Below, piece by piece: positions 14,276-28,192 of a DNA stretch of 64,000 nucleotides. The stretch is from Glandiceps talaboti (taxonomy: Eukaryota > Hemichordata > Enteropneusta > Spengelidae), in NCBI RefSeq assembly GCF_964340395.1, contig NC_135561.1, forward strand, positions 1,597,501-1,661,500. The letters run 5' to 3'. Below the pieces are notes generated by a model, which had not been told where the DNA came from, searched no databases, and saw only the letters and a program-made list of their open reading frames with translations. Within the stretch, counting starts at the first letter, position 1. The number at the start of each line of letters is the position of its first letter. A program made the position numbers and the translations under genes.

Positions 14276-14277
<2 letters not shown>

Positions 14278-15367
14278 GTTTGCTTCATTTCAAATGCTAA
14301 GGCCTCATCCCATCGCACAAAACATTTTACATTACAGTAGAGAAGAAAAAGAACAAGGAAGTGAATATCATTCTCCTAATAATTAATTGAAAAATAATTT
14401 AAGGAAAAAAAGGCAGGGGAGAATATAAACAGTACATCTTTGTTTGCTGAACAAAACTAATCTGAGTGTTGAAAGCTTTATGAACAAAAACTGATAGTTT
14501 GTACTGAACTACTTCATTCGGACATGCCAGTAAGGAAAGATATTTTCATTTTACATAACTATTGCCAGTATTTAAACTAACATAGATACCGATGTATGCA
14601 TAGTGCAGGTAAAGAACTTAAACGAGTATCTCAAAGCTTAAGTGGTTCCGTCTTAAGAGAATATTGGTTGAATATTACACTTGCATACTTTCTATTTAGT
14701 AGTAGTTGACAATCTCCTTGTTTCAGTGAAATTAAAGTCCTTCGACGTTTTTAAGTAGTTTGTGTAATGAGGACGTATGTCATATGTTCTCATGCACAAC
14801 GCAGCTGAAAGGTTATTTAATAGTACACTCAACATTTTCATTGACTGCGACTTTCACGGTGTATTGAATTTAAGTTTGCCTTGTCATTTTCAAAGCTATT
14901 AACGAATTTTACACCTGCATTTACTTCCGGCTGTGAAAACCATGACTAAGAAGTGCATGATCTACTTTCGAGTATTCCAATTTTTTTCCTGCTCAGCAAC
15001 TTTACAAACACTCTTGAAATCATACGTCATCTTAAAGTACGATTATGAAATTGATGATCCCTTAAGAGTACAATACCCTGTCTCCATGGAAACACTGCAC
15101 AATAAATTCCAAACTCTTCTGAAAAAGGTAAAGCACACACTGTGTTTGAAGATCTAATACTGTTGATTGAAAAACATTAACGATTGCTATTTTAACAGTC
15201 TTGGTAGAAACCTGTATGTAATTGTTTCAAAAGATGAAGTTGACTTGAGTAAATTGTTTTTGGTAATAATATATATTTTTCCGTAATACTATGTAAATGT
15301 CTTGAGAAAATAAGAAATCTTTTAAAATCAGATTGAAACTGAATGCCTCCCGTAAGGCTACTAAAAA
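14276..15367. other. Noncoding DNA
   Basis: No recognised gene. The open frame 14933-15157 (plus, 74 codons) has no recognisable motif. Confidence 0.45.
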
Positions 15368-15690
15368 AATTGTGTGGTTCCGATTACGCTCAAGTTAGAA
15401 TAGGTAGAATAGGTAGACTGTTCATTTAAATTAATTATATTTGTTCATGTGTGAGCGTCTAGTTCAGGTTTTCCATTGTTTTCCAAATGGTCTCTGTGTT
15501 GTTTATTTCTTCCCATCAGATGCACAGCCATTACAGATTGGAGTTTTATATTGTCTTTTGAAGTTGATGTTAGTTTCCGCGTCCACTATTTCTCGTGAGA
15601 CTTTACAATTTTTGCGATTTTATTTTTTTTTCTCGAATACGTAAAAAAAATTTAGGGTCGGCAGTGAAAAAGTAGGTGGGGTCGGGTATT
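15368..15690. repeat. Dispersed repeat, family R339, copy 1 (3' end diverged)
   Basis: It starts aattgtgtggttccgattac and shares nearly continuous similarity with 21500-21838, including ggttttccattgttttcc and aaatggtctctgtgttgttt. Similarity fades after gtcgggta, so this copy lacks the far terminus. Confidence 0.85.
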
Positions 15691-15854
15691 TTTATTAGAG
15701 GGTAAACCATTGGTTTTTCCTCCTAAAAAACATTGTTTGAATACATTCAAAATTTGTGTACACATTTTCCTTATCTGGTGGAATAGATTTCAATTCAATT
15801 CTTATCAAGATATAGCCTAATTATCGAAAATTATTAATTATGCACATTATCATC

Positions 15855-15937
15855 TCTTCATTTCGGCCTGTGACAAGCTGACTCTTTCATTTCGGCCTGT
15901 GACAGGCTGACCCTTTCATTTCGGACTGTGACATGTT
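15855..15937. repeat. Three-copy 29-bp tandem repeat
   Basis: Three successive copies of catttcggcctgtgacaagc-type sequence (the third has ggactgtgac). Confidence 0.8.
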
Positions 15938-17508
15938 TTACGAGATGCATGTACAGTATCCAGTATCAAAAGTAACCTAAAGGTCACGTTGGATTGCGTA
16001 ATTACGCATTCACATTGAGATGTTAGCACAAATACACACGCAACTGTTGAATGCATTGAAAGATCTCTTATAAAAGGAGATTTCTACGAACCAATTGTAC
16101 TCTAAGAAGCTTATGACAGCTAATCGTGTTACTGGACTTACTGGACTTGTCTTTAGCTCTTTTCATGTCGATATCAGTACAATTTGTTCTATTGTAAGCC
16201 AGTGTATCTAGTATTCATTAAAATTCTTTTGAAGTGTTGCATGTCATAAAACACATCATAAAACAATGTCAGAACCGACCTCTACTACGGAATGACGCCA
16301 TCGAGTGAATGTACCACTGCGGACATTCTTGCATATATGTGAATCCCTTGTAAAACTAGTCAGACTAAATTGGTTGTATAAGGTAGATTTCAGTCAGTAA
16401 ATGATAAGTGGTATTCTTATCATAAACATACTAAGGTTGTTCAGTCGGCGCCCAACTGACAGGTTCACAATTGTTACTCTGTAATCCAATCTATGTCAAC
16501 TAGCTTTTTTCAAAATTTAACAGCTGAAAACTTTCACATTAGTTATACGTGATTGAATACTTTATTCCTGATCCCATGAACATTAGACTCACTTTTAGTA
16601 CACTTGCCTTGTTTAATAGCCAAGATTTTACACCAACTTGGACCAAGTATTATAGCTGTGACTTCAGGAGATGTCCTTATGCCACTTTCATGATGTACTT
16701 TCAGTGATTACAATAAGACTAATTATTCACTCTCACAAAGGTGGTTGAGGACAACCTTGGCTTTGAAACTACTTTTAAAAGGTGGTGTCCTATTGTTTGA
16801 AAACATTGTGTCAAGTTTTATGAAATCTATCTGTGCAATCAATTTAGTCGAACCTAGTTAACAAAGGCGATCCATCCACTTTCTCGATCGCAGCTGTAAA
16901 ATTGTAAGCAACTCCACTTATTAAGAGTACAAGAAGGCTTTGTGGATGTATTCGATTCGAGAGATTTGGAATGCTAGTTTACTCAAGTATGTCAAGGTCA
17001 TGGCGAATATCAGTCGATGTACTTCATGATGAAACACTTTGCCTATCGCGATCTTGATTGGCATTAATATTTAAACAGAAATTGGTACATTATTGATAAT
17101 GTATACGACATGAAGTGTTAATACTGAGTACATGCACACACGAAGTACTATCATGGAATCTATATGTTTGCCCTATTTTGCTGTAAGCTACGTTTTCAGC
17201 CCTGGTACGGTGCCGTCTATATGGCTATTCACACAGGGTCAACTAAACTATGCACTACATGGTAAAGAGAAATTACGAAGCTATGCTGTATGTTTTTGGT
17301 TTACATAATGTCATAATTCTACGTACTTCTGTACACGTATTTCGCCTACAGATAAATACAATGAAAACGACGAAACCTGACACATACCGTTGCTGTCGTC
17401 TTACAAACACTGCTACATTTTATCGTCTGATTCAACAAAATATTATGAACATTGATGTTGTCGTCATCTCGACAAATACCTGTTGGTACAATTATTATTG
17501 AGCCAGAC
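15938..17508. other. Noncoding DNA
   Basis: No gene or repeat recognised. The 83-codon open frame at 17250-17501 (plus) abuts the foldback element and shows no motif. Confidence 0.45.
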
Positions 17509-17517
17509 GATAAAATG

Positions 17518-17647
17518 TAGTCTAGCTGCTAGACGATAAGCTACCCTAGGTCGCTTTCGACGGTGAACCCGAGCGCAAGCCCTTACTGCCAACTTCGTTT
17601 GCTTATCATAGCGGCAGAAAGCCCAGACGTCACTAGCAGCAAGACTA
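17518..17647. mobile_element. Foldback/MITE element, TAG...CTA ends, 9-bp TSD
   Basis: 130 bp. The left end tagtctagctgctagac is inverted at the right end (actagcagcaagacta). It is flanked by perfect 9-bp direct repeats gataaaatg at 17509-17517 and 17648-17656. There is no coding capacity. The ends match the element at 35119-35264. Confidence 0.85.
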
Positions 17648-17659
17648 GATAAAATGTAA

Positions 17660-19700
17660 CAATTTTATTAAGATTTGTGTCAAGTCATCAGACGACGTTT
17701 TCGTCTAATTGTAATTACATGTACACATAGCGCAGAATTTTCTAAAACATCAGAAAAAGTCAGTGTTGGAAATTATATAAGCTCTGCTTGTAAATGCAGT
17801 GCGACAACAGAATTTGATGAAACGTCACCGAGGGAAAAAATCAAACATGGGTAACGTGGTCTGTGTTAAACTTGTTACGTACAAATCGAGTTTTCGACAG
17901 TTTCAAGTTTAAGATATGCTTGTTAAAAGGCTCAGGATACGTATAGGTGTAAAATCGCGTTTCAAGCTTATTCAGGACGTGAATGGACTGTTCATGTCCT
18001 GTCTTTTGACCACCGCTTTTCAAAAGCGAACTTCCAAAAGGCCTTTTATTTGTGAAGTCTCTACAGATTTGTGTACTTAAATCATGTCAAGGTTTACAAA
18101 GGTCAACTTGCTTAGAAGTTAGTACCACTGACAATGTTTACCACATAGACGACCACAAAGTACATTGTGTATTCACTGGTTCGTTAGTATTGTGTTTTTG
18201 AGGGGGGGGGAAGAGGGCTTAAAGGTCAGCATTTGGAAGTATTTGTGTATTTCAATAGGATTCCAGCTTATGTCTCCAGATATATATGTAAGGGTGACGC
18301 TAATGTCAAATAATATCATTAAAACACAAGGTCGCAACAGAGACAGTGTCTTTGGTCACAGCCTACTGAAGCGACACATTATTGTACTTTTACCACTGTA
18401 TTGTTAAAAATGGTTGTTATTTTAATTGACATCTTCACAGGTTGTTTCGCAATGTTCTCTTTTCACTATGTTTGTATTGAGTTATGGTTTACGTATATGT
18501 GTTGTTTATCGTATATTCTGTTGACTTCATTTTTTTTACTAGTTGTGCTTGATTGCAGAATACAGGTATTGTACGTGCAAAGGACAAAGACACGGTTCAT
18601 GGTGGCCTTCTTTCTAGAAAGTGATTAGGGTCATAACTCGTAACGTTTGGAAGGTCTCTACGGAATATGTAATCTAATAACTGTAGTGTAAAGGTCGTGG
18701 AATCTAGTGACGTTATTAATAAAGGTACGTTATAAGGAGAAGTGGCAGTGACAGTCTATTAAATGGCTGTTTTAGGGCGTAACATATTTTGTTTGGAGAA
18801 ACGTACTGTGAACATCAGTTGTTCGCATTAAATTCTGAGTTGCATATACAGTCTCAAACCACCAAACTAGGGGATTTGAGATATAGTGAATAAGTTGGCC
18901 AGACTTCATAACTTACAGGAGGAGGGGGGGGGGTGCTCGTCTTTATTATTTTTTTTTAAATAATGAACGAAATCTGAAACTGAATCAAAACTAACGACAA
19001 TGACAATCTTTAAGGGCTAGAATTACGCTACACATATGGTTCAGTTATATGGTAAATACGTACTTTTAGTTATCAGAACACGGAACCAACAAGTGTAGGG
19101 GAGGAGAAGTCTACTTTGCATCCAATCCATAAATTAACACACTATTGAGTAGCGTTGAGCTACAATGGAATGGCTTACTGTAAAAAAAAATGTCTTATTT
19201 TCTAGAGACATACTAGATGTAACTGTCGTCAGGTGAAATACATCGAGTTTGTTGAACCAGAAGGGGTGTGCCACTTTCTAAGCTTTGGGTCGTAAAACGA
19301 ATTATTGTAGTGCTGGTCGTATATAACCTGAGTACAAAACAACATACAAATCAGCAAGACATAAACACCACGTCAGTTTAAATCGTCTACAGTCGAGGAA
19401 ACAATAGCGGCATAACAAAGAGAATAGACAAAACACGTCAACAAAATCCGTTTCTATTCACACAACGCTCTATTTAATGGACTTTCCCATGGTGTTCTTT
19501 CTCACTGGTTACTTGAGAACATTTGATAATATACATATAACATGCAAGTATATTGTGAATGGTTTATCAAAAACAAGTAATGTTTGCAGAATTGTTTTTG
19601 TAGATCTAAAAGTTTTGATATGGTACTAATCCCCCGATGTCCGAGTATTGTGATGTTTGACTGAGTGCTCGAAAATGAACTCGAAAATGTAATGGTTATT
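17660..19700. other. Noncoding DNA
   Basis: No supported gene. Homopolymer G runs near 18201 and 18923. Open frames at 18165-18628 lack recognisable domains. Confidence 0.45.
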
Positions 19701-19701
19701 G

Positions 19702-20000
19702 AGTGGCATTACGGATAAGGATTCGGTATTTATTTTGGATTTTTTAATTTACGAAACATTTTTATCACGGCTTCCTACTTGAAAAATAATTATGAAAAAA
19801 CATATCCGAAGTCCTTGTTTGTAACTCAATAAATTGCAAAAGCATAACAAATTTGTAAAATAGTTGTCATTGTACGTACAATAACGAGACTTTTATAAAC
19901 ACATTTTTTTTACTTTTTTTGCAATTTATTGAGTTACAAACACAGACTTAGACAATGTTGTTTAACATCGATTTTTCAAGTAGGAAGCCATGATAAAATT
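19702..20000. mobile_element. Foldback repeat, family F344, copy 1 (right end lost)
   Basis: Shares ggtatttattttggattttt, gtccttgtttgtaactcaat, caataaattgcaaaagc and a mirrored ttgcaatttattgagttac arm with 24223-24566. It stops after gccatgataaaattg, so the last 70 bp or so are missing. Confidence 0.8.
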
Positions 20001-21030
20001 GTTTTCCTTGTCTACTTTGTTTAATGTTTAAGCATAGACGTGGGAGTGAGTTATTGAAATCTGATTAACATTTTGATGGATATGTCACTCGTAGCCTACG
20101 ATCAAATATTTTGTCCGTTTTATGAATACTTGTATCACCTCGACTTCGCCCTTGATGTCACCGAAGATGGCCCATGGTCACTTCAGACAAAAGTGTAGAA
20201 CAGTGGATCGGCCACGTACTAGAGGAACACTTTGATTCAAGCTAAGGGGTCGGGTTTAGAGATAGCAATAGTGTTAGACCCCTTAGCCTAAACGTTATTT
20301 TATCGCCTGTATAAACTGGTTCTATACGTTTCATGTGTACATAGGCTGCAGTCTATATGATAAGCTACGATGGACACCGAAGTTGCACAACGTACGTAGC
20401 GGTAGCACTGACAGAAATAGTGTATAACTATATGTGCATGACATGTGCCACTGATTGGGATTATCAGCAAAATAATTAAACTTACCTTATTACAGATATG
20501 TTGCCAGGCAACAAGACGAAAATGAGGAAGTGAAAAAGTCGGTTTGTGTACGAAATATTTCCCAAGAGTTTCATGGTCTTTCACAGGAAGTGGATACTAA
20601 CAGGACATCACTACGGTAGATCGTAGACTGGCACGTACTCGTGTACTATGTGAGAATAATAGTCAACATACAGAATTGAATAATGGCTTGGAAAACGGGT
20701 CAACCTGTTAGTACGCAAACAATGCCCTTCGTTGACAGTGTGTAACAAACAGATGAGAATGAATGCGTCGAATTGTTGAGTAAATGTTAAAGCCGTCGTA
20801 TAAAAAAGTGCATAACGCCGTGACGTTATTACACATAAAAGACCGATAGAGGGCTCAGTTCAAAGCGCTTCAGGATAGCCGCGAACCCTTCTGTGATAAG
20901 TCTTCTGAAGTTGTTTTTCCTGTATCAATGCACACACACACGCACGAACTGTACAACCGACATTTGTAATAATTACCGAAATTTGTAATAATTTCTATGA
21001 ACGACAAACGTAATAAAATTGCCGATATTT
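20001..21030. other. Noncoding DNA
   Basis: No recognised gene. The 94-codon minus-strand frame at 20300-20584 has no domain I recognise. Confidence 0.45.
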
Positions 21031-21125
21031 TATGTATGTATGTATGTATGTATGTATGTATGTATGTATGTATGTATGTATGTGTGTATGTATGCATGCA
21101 TGTATGTATGTATGTATGTATGTAC

Positions 21126-21158
<33 letters not shown>

Positions 21159-21203
21159 TGTATGTATGTATGTATGTATGTATGTATGTATGTATGTATG
21201 TAC
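21031..21203. repeat. (ATGT)n microsatellite
   Basis: 173 bp of tatg repeats with a few gtgt, catg and acat interruptions. Open frames in all phases (YVCM / THIHTYIH) are by-products. Confidence 0.97.
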
Positions 21204-21499
21204 ATGCATACAACAAATGTGTTGATAAAAAGAATGATTTGGATAAAATCTAATATATTATTAATCTAAATCGTTTCACTGTTAAGCTTGGAATTACACT
21301 TAGTATAAAAAGTACTTTCTAACCGTTTTTGAACTGATATGAATCCTTGCACCAAATATTCCAATGCTGAAAATAAACATCAATTAATAGTGTTTTACTT
21401 TTGTATATTCCAGTAATTCAGGTAGTACTGACAGATTGACTTAAGACGCGATAACGCTTTGTGAACGATAATTCATCTAACGCTAAGGCGTAATAAATC

Positions 21500-21838
21500 A
21501 ATTGTGTGGTTCCGATTACGCTCAATTTTAGAATAGGTGAGGTAGGTAGATCTTTATTTTATTTTAATTTGTTTTCATGTGTGAGTGTCTAGGTCAGGTT
21601 TTCCATTGTTTTCCAAATGGTCTCTGTGTTGTTTATGTCTTCCTATCAGATGTACAGCCAATTAGAGATTGGAAGAATACATTTATATTGTCTTTTAAAG
21701 TTGATGTCACTTTCCGCATCCACTATATCTCCTGGGACTTCACACTTTTTGCAATTTTGTTTTTCTCCAATAAATAAAAAAAAGTTAGGGTCGGTCGTGA
21801 ATATGTGGATGGGGTCGGGTAACCAGAACCAAACAATT
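21500..21838. mobile_element. Dispersed repeat, family R339, copy 2, with imperfect terminal inverted repeats
   Basis: 339 bp. The left end aattgtgtggttccgattac pairs imperfectly with the reverse complement of the right end (aattgtttggttctggttac). The internal sequence matches 15368-15690. There is no coding capacity, so I read it as a MITE-type nonautonomous DNA element. No clear target-site duplication seen. Confidence 0.65.
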
Positions 21839-24222
21839 ATTTTTTTAGGCCTAAGTAATTTCGATTCGTGGGTACTATTAACATAGTGTGTGGCATAGAA
21901 GGACAACTCAATACGATTGACTGAATCATTTGTTTTTATGATCCTTGGGGGAAATTCAGAAAGTCATTTCTTTAGTTTTTCAGCCTCATAAGACAATAAT
22001 AACTAAGGAGGATATCAAGAACTGCCACTATATCTTACGCACACGTGATGCAGACATAAGCAAAGTTATAGTCAAACGTTTTTAAACTATTGGTTTGTAA
22101 TCTGGTCCAAGATGAAAGAATAAATAGTCTCAAGAAAAGACACTAAACACTCTAAGATCATTTCATAGCCTGACTTGAGGGGCCTAAATTGCCAAGGAAT
22201 TCTTAATCTCTACGAATTCTAACTTAACCTTTATAGCCATCTAAGATTAATGTTATACAGCTGTATTATGGAGGATAAACGATTTTTCATTTCAAGATGG
22301 GCTTATTTGATCTTCTTTCTACATGTTTTGTTACCGTTTAAAAATAGCTAAAAGTTATCTGTAACATTGTATGTGTTCCGTTGACACTATCATTATTGAA
22401 TGTTTCCTTTCAAGGAATTGACTTGTTGAACCATTTCTACACATACCAATTAGACATTCTGCTGAAAACATACATGTACAAACATAGGACTTAGTGTACA
22501 ACGTCGTAGCTCGCACACCGTGCACATCAGACATCGGCGAACAATGTTAGACAGACATCGAGTAAATGGAGAAAAATATCACGTTTGCATTGTACAACAA
22601 CAGTTAGAATTTATTTTGGCATAGCTTAATCTTTCCTGAATATAACAGGAACAGTTAAATAGGTCTTAATCTTTATACAAGCACCACGGGTTTACGTGTA
22701 TGTAAAATACACACCTGTGTACACACATTATTTCATTTCATTTTGTTTACAAATACTTCAACTATACAGAGCTATAAATATGTAAATAGGTAATTAAAAA
22801 CTGTTTTTTTTTCATGAAATTACTCGTTCACAACCAAAAGAATAAAACCAACTCTTTGTTTTATTGGTTAAGATAAGTATTTAAGATAAATATATTTTTA
22901 CTCGGTTACAATACAAAAATGTACACTTGAAAATATCCCTAATCCTAGTCATTGGTATCGTAAAATGGTATGCTGTATTAAAACCATGCCGTTTTACGAT
23001 ATAGCCTCTCAGTAACTTCAAAATATTGGCAATCAAATTTAAATATGTATTTACAGACATGCAACGGTATACATGGGTCGTAATAATTCACTCATATCAT
23101 CTCTCCGTGTCGAAGGTTTGAACGTTGCTCATATGACCGCCAACCCATTCCATTTTGAGAACATCCAAAGCTCATAATACTGGCGTGCGATGTTATAACA
23201 ACCGATTGTTATGCAAATATCAAATAAATATTAATCTCATCGCACCTACTAGGCCTAGCCGTTTCACGCCAAAAGTACATCCAACAAATTCTACTTTTCC
23301 TTCGACATTATAAAGAACTCACTCTTACTTCGAAATGGGGTCATACAAGTAAGCATTTTTAAAGAAATGATACCAAAAATTTGTTTTTAAGGTATCGGAT
23401 TTTCTCTTACTATAATAATTGGGTCGTCATATTTTGGATGTCCAGCATTGAACTTAAGGACTAACCTTTGAACCCCTTCTCGTTCTGGAATAATTTAAGA
23501 AAAATATTCAATAATTCGTGGTAAGATTTAGTGTGCTACCAAGTATCATTAAAATGCGTCATAATGTATACTCGGACTCAGAAATCTTTGTAACTTATGT
23601 TCTTTACCTGCATCATGTCATTGCAACATTTCTGAATATGTTCCCATGGTTACTGTATGTTAGAAAATGTACGTTTTTAAAGAATAATATTTAAAAGCAA
23701 GTAAGTTTTATTCAATTCGATAGAATTGGTATCTCAATCTCAAGGTAAGTATAACACACTCCAAAAACTGTATTTAAATATTTCTTGAATAGGCATACTT
23801 CTTAAGCTCATTCATTCACCCAACTGTTTCTCCCCTCCCCATTCCCTCTACTAGTTACCATACACACTATGTCAAACCTCCCTCCTCTCTCCCCCTCCTC
23901 CAATTACTGTCGTCATATCAATGATTGCCATCCATCCCAATCATTTACTTTTCACATTTCTGTTATAAAATAAGGACTCGCTTTTCCCAGTACGTTCAAT
24001 GTCATGAATATTATAAGCAAACTCATCAAACTCATCAAGACGCTATTTTTGTTCTGAATATACCCATAATATTAAACAGTACTCTAAAAAGATAAATGTT
24101 TACACTTTACACATGTACGCTGATTCATATACAGTATGAGATATAAGAAGATTTAATTATAAAGAGGCGAAAGAATGAAAGTTCTCAGGGTTAAAGTTCA
24201 GATAATATTTCTGTAATATCAA
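21839..24222. other. Noncoding DNA downstream of the receptor gene
   Basis: AT-rich with no supported coding exon. A C/T-rich stretch at 23825-23905 is the only compositional oddity. Confidence 0.45.
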
Positions 24223-24566
24223 AGTGGCCATATGGATAACGATTGGGTATTTATTTTGGATTTTTAACTTACAAAACAATTTTATCCTGGCTTCTTTTGA
24301 AAAATTAATGTGACACAACATATACCAAGTCCTTGTTTGTAGTTCAATAAATTGCAAAAGCATATTATATGTGTAAAATGTTTGTCATTGCATGTACAAT
24401 AACAAACATTTCTATACCTTTTCTGACTTTTTGCATTGTATTAAATGACAAACACTGACTTAGACAAAATTGTTTCATTGATTTTTCAAAAAGGAAGCCA
24501 TGATAAAATTGATTTTATAAAATCAGAATTCAAAATAAATGCCCAATCCTCGTCCATATGGCCACT
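24223..24566. mobile_element. Foldback repeat, family F344, complete copy 2
   Basis: 344 bp. The left end agtggccatatgg is perfectly inverted at the right end (ccatatggccact), with imperfect complementarity continuing inward (gattgggtatttatttt against aaaataaatgcccaatc). There is no open frame of note. It is a nonautonomous foldback element about 560 bp past the receptor stop codon. No clear TSD. Confidence 0.85.
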
Positions 24567-24757
24567 CATGTTTAATTTGAAAGATAATACACTGTCCTAC
24601 TGAGCGACATATACTCTGACAGAAAAAGTTCTTTCGCTTGTGTAGGTTTAACTTTGACACAACTTAGCTTACAACGTTTGATGATGAAATGCTGTGTGAA
24701 GTGGGCGTTAATTGTTATCATTCGTGTCGAAACTGTGATTTTATCACTTGACTTGGA

Positions 24758-24923
<166 letters not shown>

Positions 24924-24966
24924 CATCACATCGGGCACAAATGTATAGTTTAAAACCCCATCTTTT

Positions 24967-24972
24967 TTTAAT
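24967..24972 (-). promoter_or_regulatory. Candidate ATTAAA polyadenylation signal of the receptor gene
   Basis: The minus strand reads ATTAAA about 157 bp past the stop codon, and no AATAAA occurs between the stop and the (TA)n tract. The motif is short and common in AT-rich DNA. The real 3' end could lie beyond the (TA)n tract. Confidence 0.25.
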
Positions 24973-25128
24973 AGGTTTACAAATGTTCTGAGTAATGCCC
25001 AGATCTGCGTCACGTCAATACTACACCTTGAGGTCGTAACCAGTTGAATCATTACTGATATTCTGGCATAATAATTTCACATTTTCTTTCGACAAATCCC
25101 AATTTCGATATCGCTAATTATAGGTAGC

Positions 25129-25353
25129 CTAATATAAAAATGTTGGCCAGTAAATAATATTGAATGTTATAAAGACAGCAGGAAATGCAAATCTTGATGC
25201 TTTGTCGACGTTATCAGCTGTCATGAGACGTTGAAATTTTGTAGTTGCCTTGATGGTGACTTTGACCTCATCTGTGGTCACTATTGGCTGTGTTGATTTG
25301 TTGAAAGTCTGCATCTCGATATTCTCGCCATTAGTATCTTTTCCCTCATTGTT
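25129..25353 (-). CDS. Receptor exon 9: rest of M3-M4 loop, M4 and stop
   Basis: 225 bp, 74 codons plus TAG. It begins [17 protein letters not shown] after acceptor aaattacag, ends the loop with VDKASR, and forms M4 with [15 protein letters not shown]. The protein stops after PTFLY, so the extracellular tail is only a few residues, shorter than in GlyR alpha1. No gephyrin-type insertion is evident. A possible variant poly(A) signal, ATTAAA, lies about 157 bp downstream (24967-24972 on the complement). A long (TA)n tract follows it. Confidence 0.93.
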   Translation of the reverse strand, partial: NNEGKDTNGENIEMQTFNKSTQPIVTTDEVKVTIKATTKFQRLMTADNVDKASRFAFPAVFITFNIIYWPTFLY

Positions 25354-26973
25354 CTGTAATTTATGAAATGAATTTAATTAAGAGATTGGTTTCTTTAAAG
25401 TTGCTTGCGTTTTCTTGACTTTTTTGTGTATTCTATAATTTGTTTGGTAGATGCATTCTGTAGATATTACCACTATCACAATACCATAACAACATGCACA
25501 ATGCAACCAGACACGCCTTAATAAAGTCTCCAACTTCTACTTACCCTCTCCTCAAAAGAATACGTACGTTTCATGTTTAATTCAACATGCGGTCACATTT
25601 ATAAATGCAAAAACTGACATTTTATGCATATGTAATGTCCCAATATTGTGTATGGTTTGAATGAAAAAAAACTCGGCATGGTGGGAACACAATTGCAAAT
25701 GCAACAGATACATGCATGACTGATCACCTGGAACTGAAGTTTACGCTCCACTTGTCAAGTATGAAGTAATGATCACCTGTATCTAATTAATATTTAAACT
25801 GTTTGTTTAGTCCAAATGTGTTCATTACAAGGCTTTTAATATTTTATGGGTTTTGTAATGATTGCAAGGGAAACCTCATTAGACTTCCTATTGCTAATAT
25901 ACGAAACGTGACGTCATTGGATGTTTCTATGAATACTCATGTTACAGACAACTCACTAATTTGAAGATGTACAATGGGCATGTTTTATAAACTACACATG
26001 TGCACTATGCTTCATATTTGTTTGTTTCGAATTCTGAAAAACTTGACTTTAAAATGGTGGGATGGTCGTCACAAGTTTACTTTGTGTTGGTTGTCTGAAT
26101 TAAGAAAGAATTTGCATCACAGAAACCAAATCGGAGCCGTTTAGTCATAATCGCATGGAACTAGAGTTACTGTGTGAGAAATCGTCTGAAAATTCTGACA
26201 AATTATGAAATACTTACCTCAGCTGCTTCGTTCCGTTTTTTCTCTTCTATCAGCTTAAGTTCGTCTTCCTTCTCTTTCTTCAGTTTCTTCTGATAGACGC
26301 TCATGTAGTTAACGCCAGCAAACTCCACTAAGGCAGCAAAGACAAAGACCAGACACACAGCCATCCAGATATCTATTGCCTAATAATAAAAGAAAGAAAA
26401 AGGGTGTTCTATCATATTATATAACGAACCATGCATTACACAGGGTTGTATTTGTCCACATTTACATTTTTTTACTATAATTACTCTATTGACCATTTTA
26501 AATTATCAATATTCAAATCTGTGTATCTAACCATTAACCTCTCAGCTATTTAATTCATACTAAGTCTTCTATCCTTCAACACAACGAAATGCATGCTGGT
26601 ATTCTCTATCAGCGCCCAAGGAATAACTTGCTCCAGCTGGAGATCAAAGGTCAAAGCCATAAGAATTATTATGGCAAATCATCTGTACTCCACAGATGTC
26701 AGAAATGTGGTGTTGTTTATTCTGAAATTGTAATCACCTTTGCTTTATTGTATCATTTTGACATATACTTCTGCTGAATATAATGTTACTTTATTCACAA
26801 GTGCTTATTTTGCCTGTATCGCATTTGATGTCTTGTATAATTCACAATTGTCTTATTATGCAAATAGGCTGATAATTATTCACTAATACTACAGTCTGAA
26901 TAGAAGGAGGTATTCGAATCCAAAACATCCCCATCATCACCAATACAAACAACAACAACAACAACACAAATAC

Positions 26974-27025
<52 letters not shown>

Positions 27026-28158
27026 ACAAATGCAATTGAGGTGGACGACGGCTTAACATATACGTGTATCTATGTGTCCAATATTTCTCATTCATGTGCT
27101 TTACTGAGATACTGGGTGAAATCCAGCAAAACGCCGTACTTGTAAAAAGGGCTTAATCTGTTATCCGAAGTGTAAGTCGGAACTGTCGAACGGCTATCTT
27201 GTAATGTCCGGTGTATGTTTTTAGATGATTTTCGCGTTAGAATCATCCAACACAACCAATATAGCAGGTCCTATTACAGACTGCAAAGAAGAATTCTGAA
27301 ACTAAGTTTGAAAAATAGACATGCTGCTCTATATATTTGTTTATTTGTATTGGCTATCTATTCCAACCTTGCTTTACACAGGTAGGGCTTGTGAAAGAGT
27401 TATAAAATGCATATAAACACAGATCACGTCTGCCTCGTGATATCGCTTTGACTTTGTGGTGACATTACATTGACAGCATATGGAGTTCTCCTCTCGGGAT
27501 ACGGAGCGTGGTAACGTCATGCATTAGTTAGTATGGAAAAAGGACAAAGTATTGACATGTCAACTTGCTGTGTTTTAATTCCTACTAGGAATTGCTACTC
27601 CATTTCACACCTTACCTTTTCTCAGTGTAGTCGTCCGTCCATTTAATTATTACTTGTTTTTCATGTCATTAGCATTTTTCTTGAGAGTGTCATCTTGCTC
27701 ATTATAGTGTGCAATTTCAGAAAACTCAATTTCAATGACTGAAATATGAGCGTATACACGATGCTCTATAATTCATTCTATGGCACTAATCATATTGTAA
27801 AAATGCCGTATTTTTTAATGATGTAATTTCTCTCCATTTGAGTATGCGCTTCATCAAATTATATAATGGATGAATATCTCAATACACTGTTTCTTCATTC
27901 AACACTAATTAATTAATAGTTTTTGTGAGGCCATGTTTATTGAAATTGAAAGTACTTCAACACGAGCTAATTAGGCATAACACCACTTCAACAGAATAGG
28001 TATCAAAGGGATCAAAAGATCCATCAAAGTGGTGATTAAGTATTAATTAAGTAATATGGATATGGCTATCGTACATATGTATAAATAATAAATGATATTA
28101 ACTGTATGTGTGTGTGTTTGCTACAATCAGGTTCTACAGCACGTTACGGTTATGTATG

Positions 28159-28192
<34 letters not shown>

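Noticed and set aside
13965-14386. Frames of 90-105 codons on both strands
   Set aside because: Translation of a compound microsatellite.
16080-16260. Possible short gene near an aggagatttct segment
   Set aside because: No open frame of useful length and no motif.
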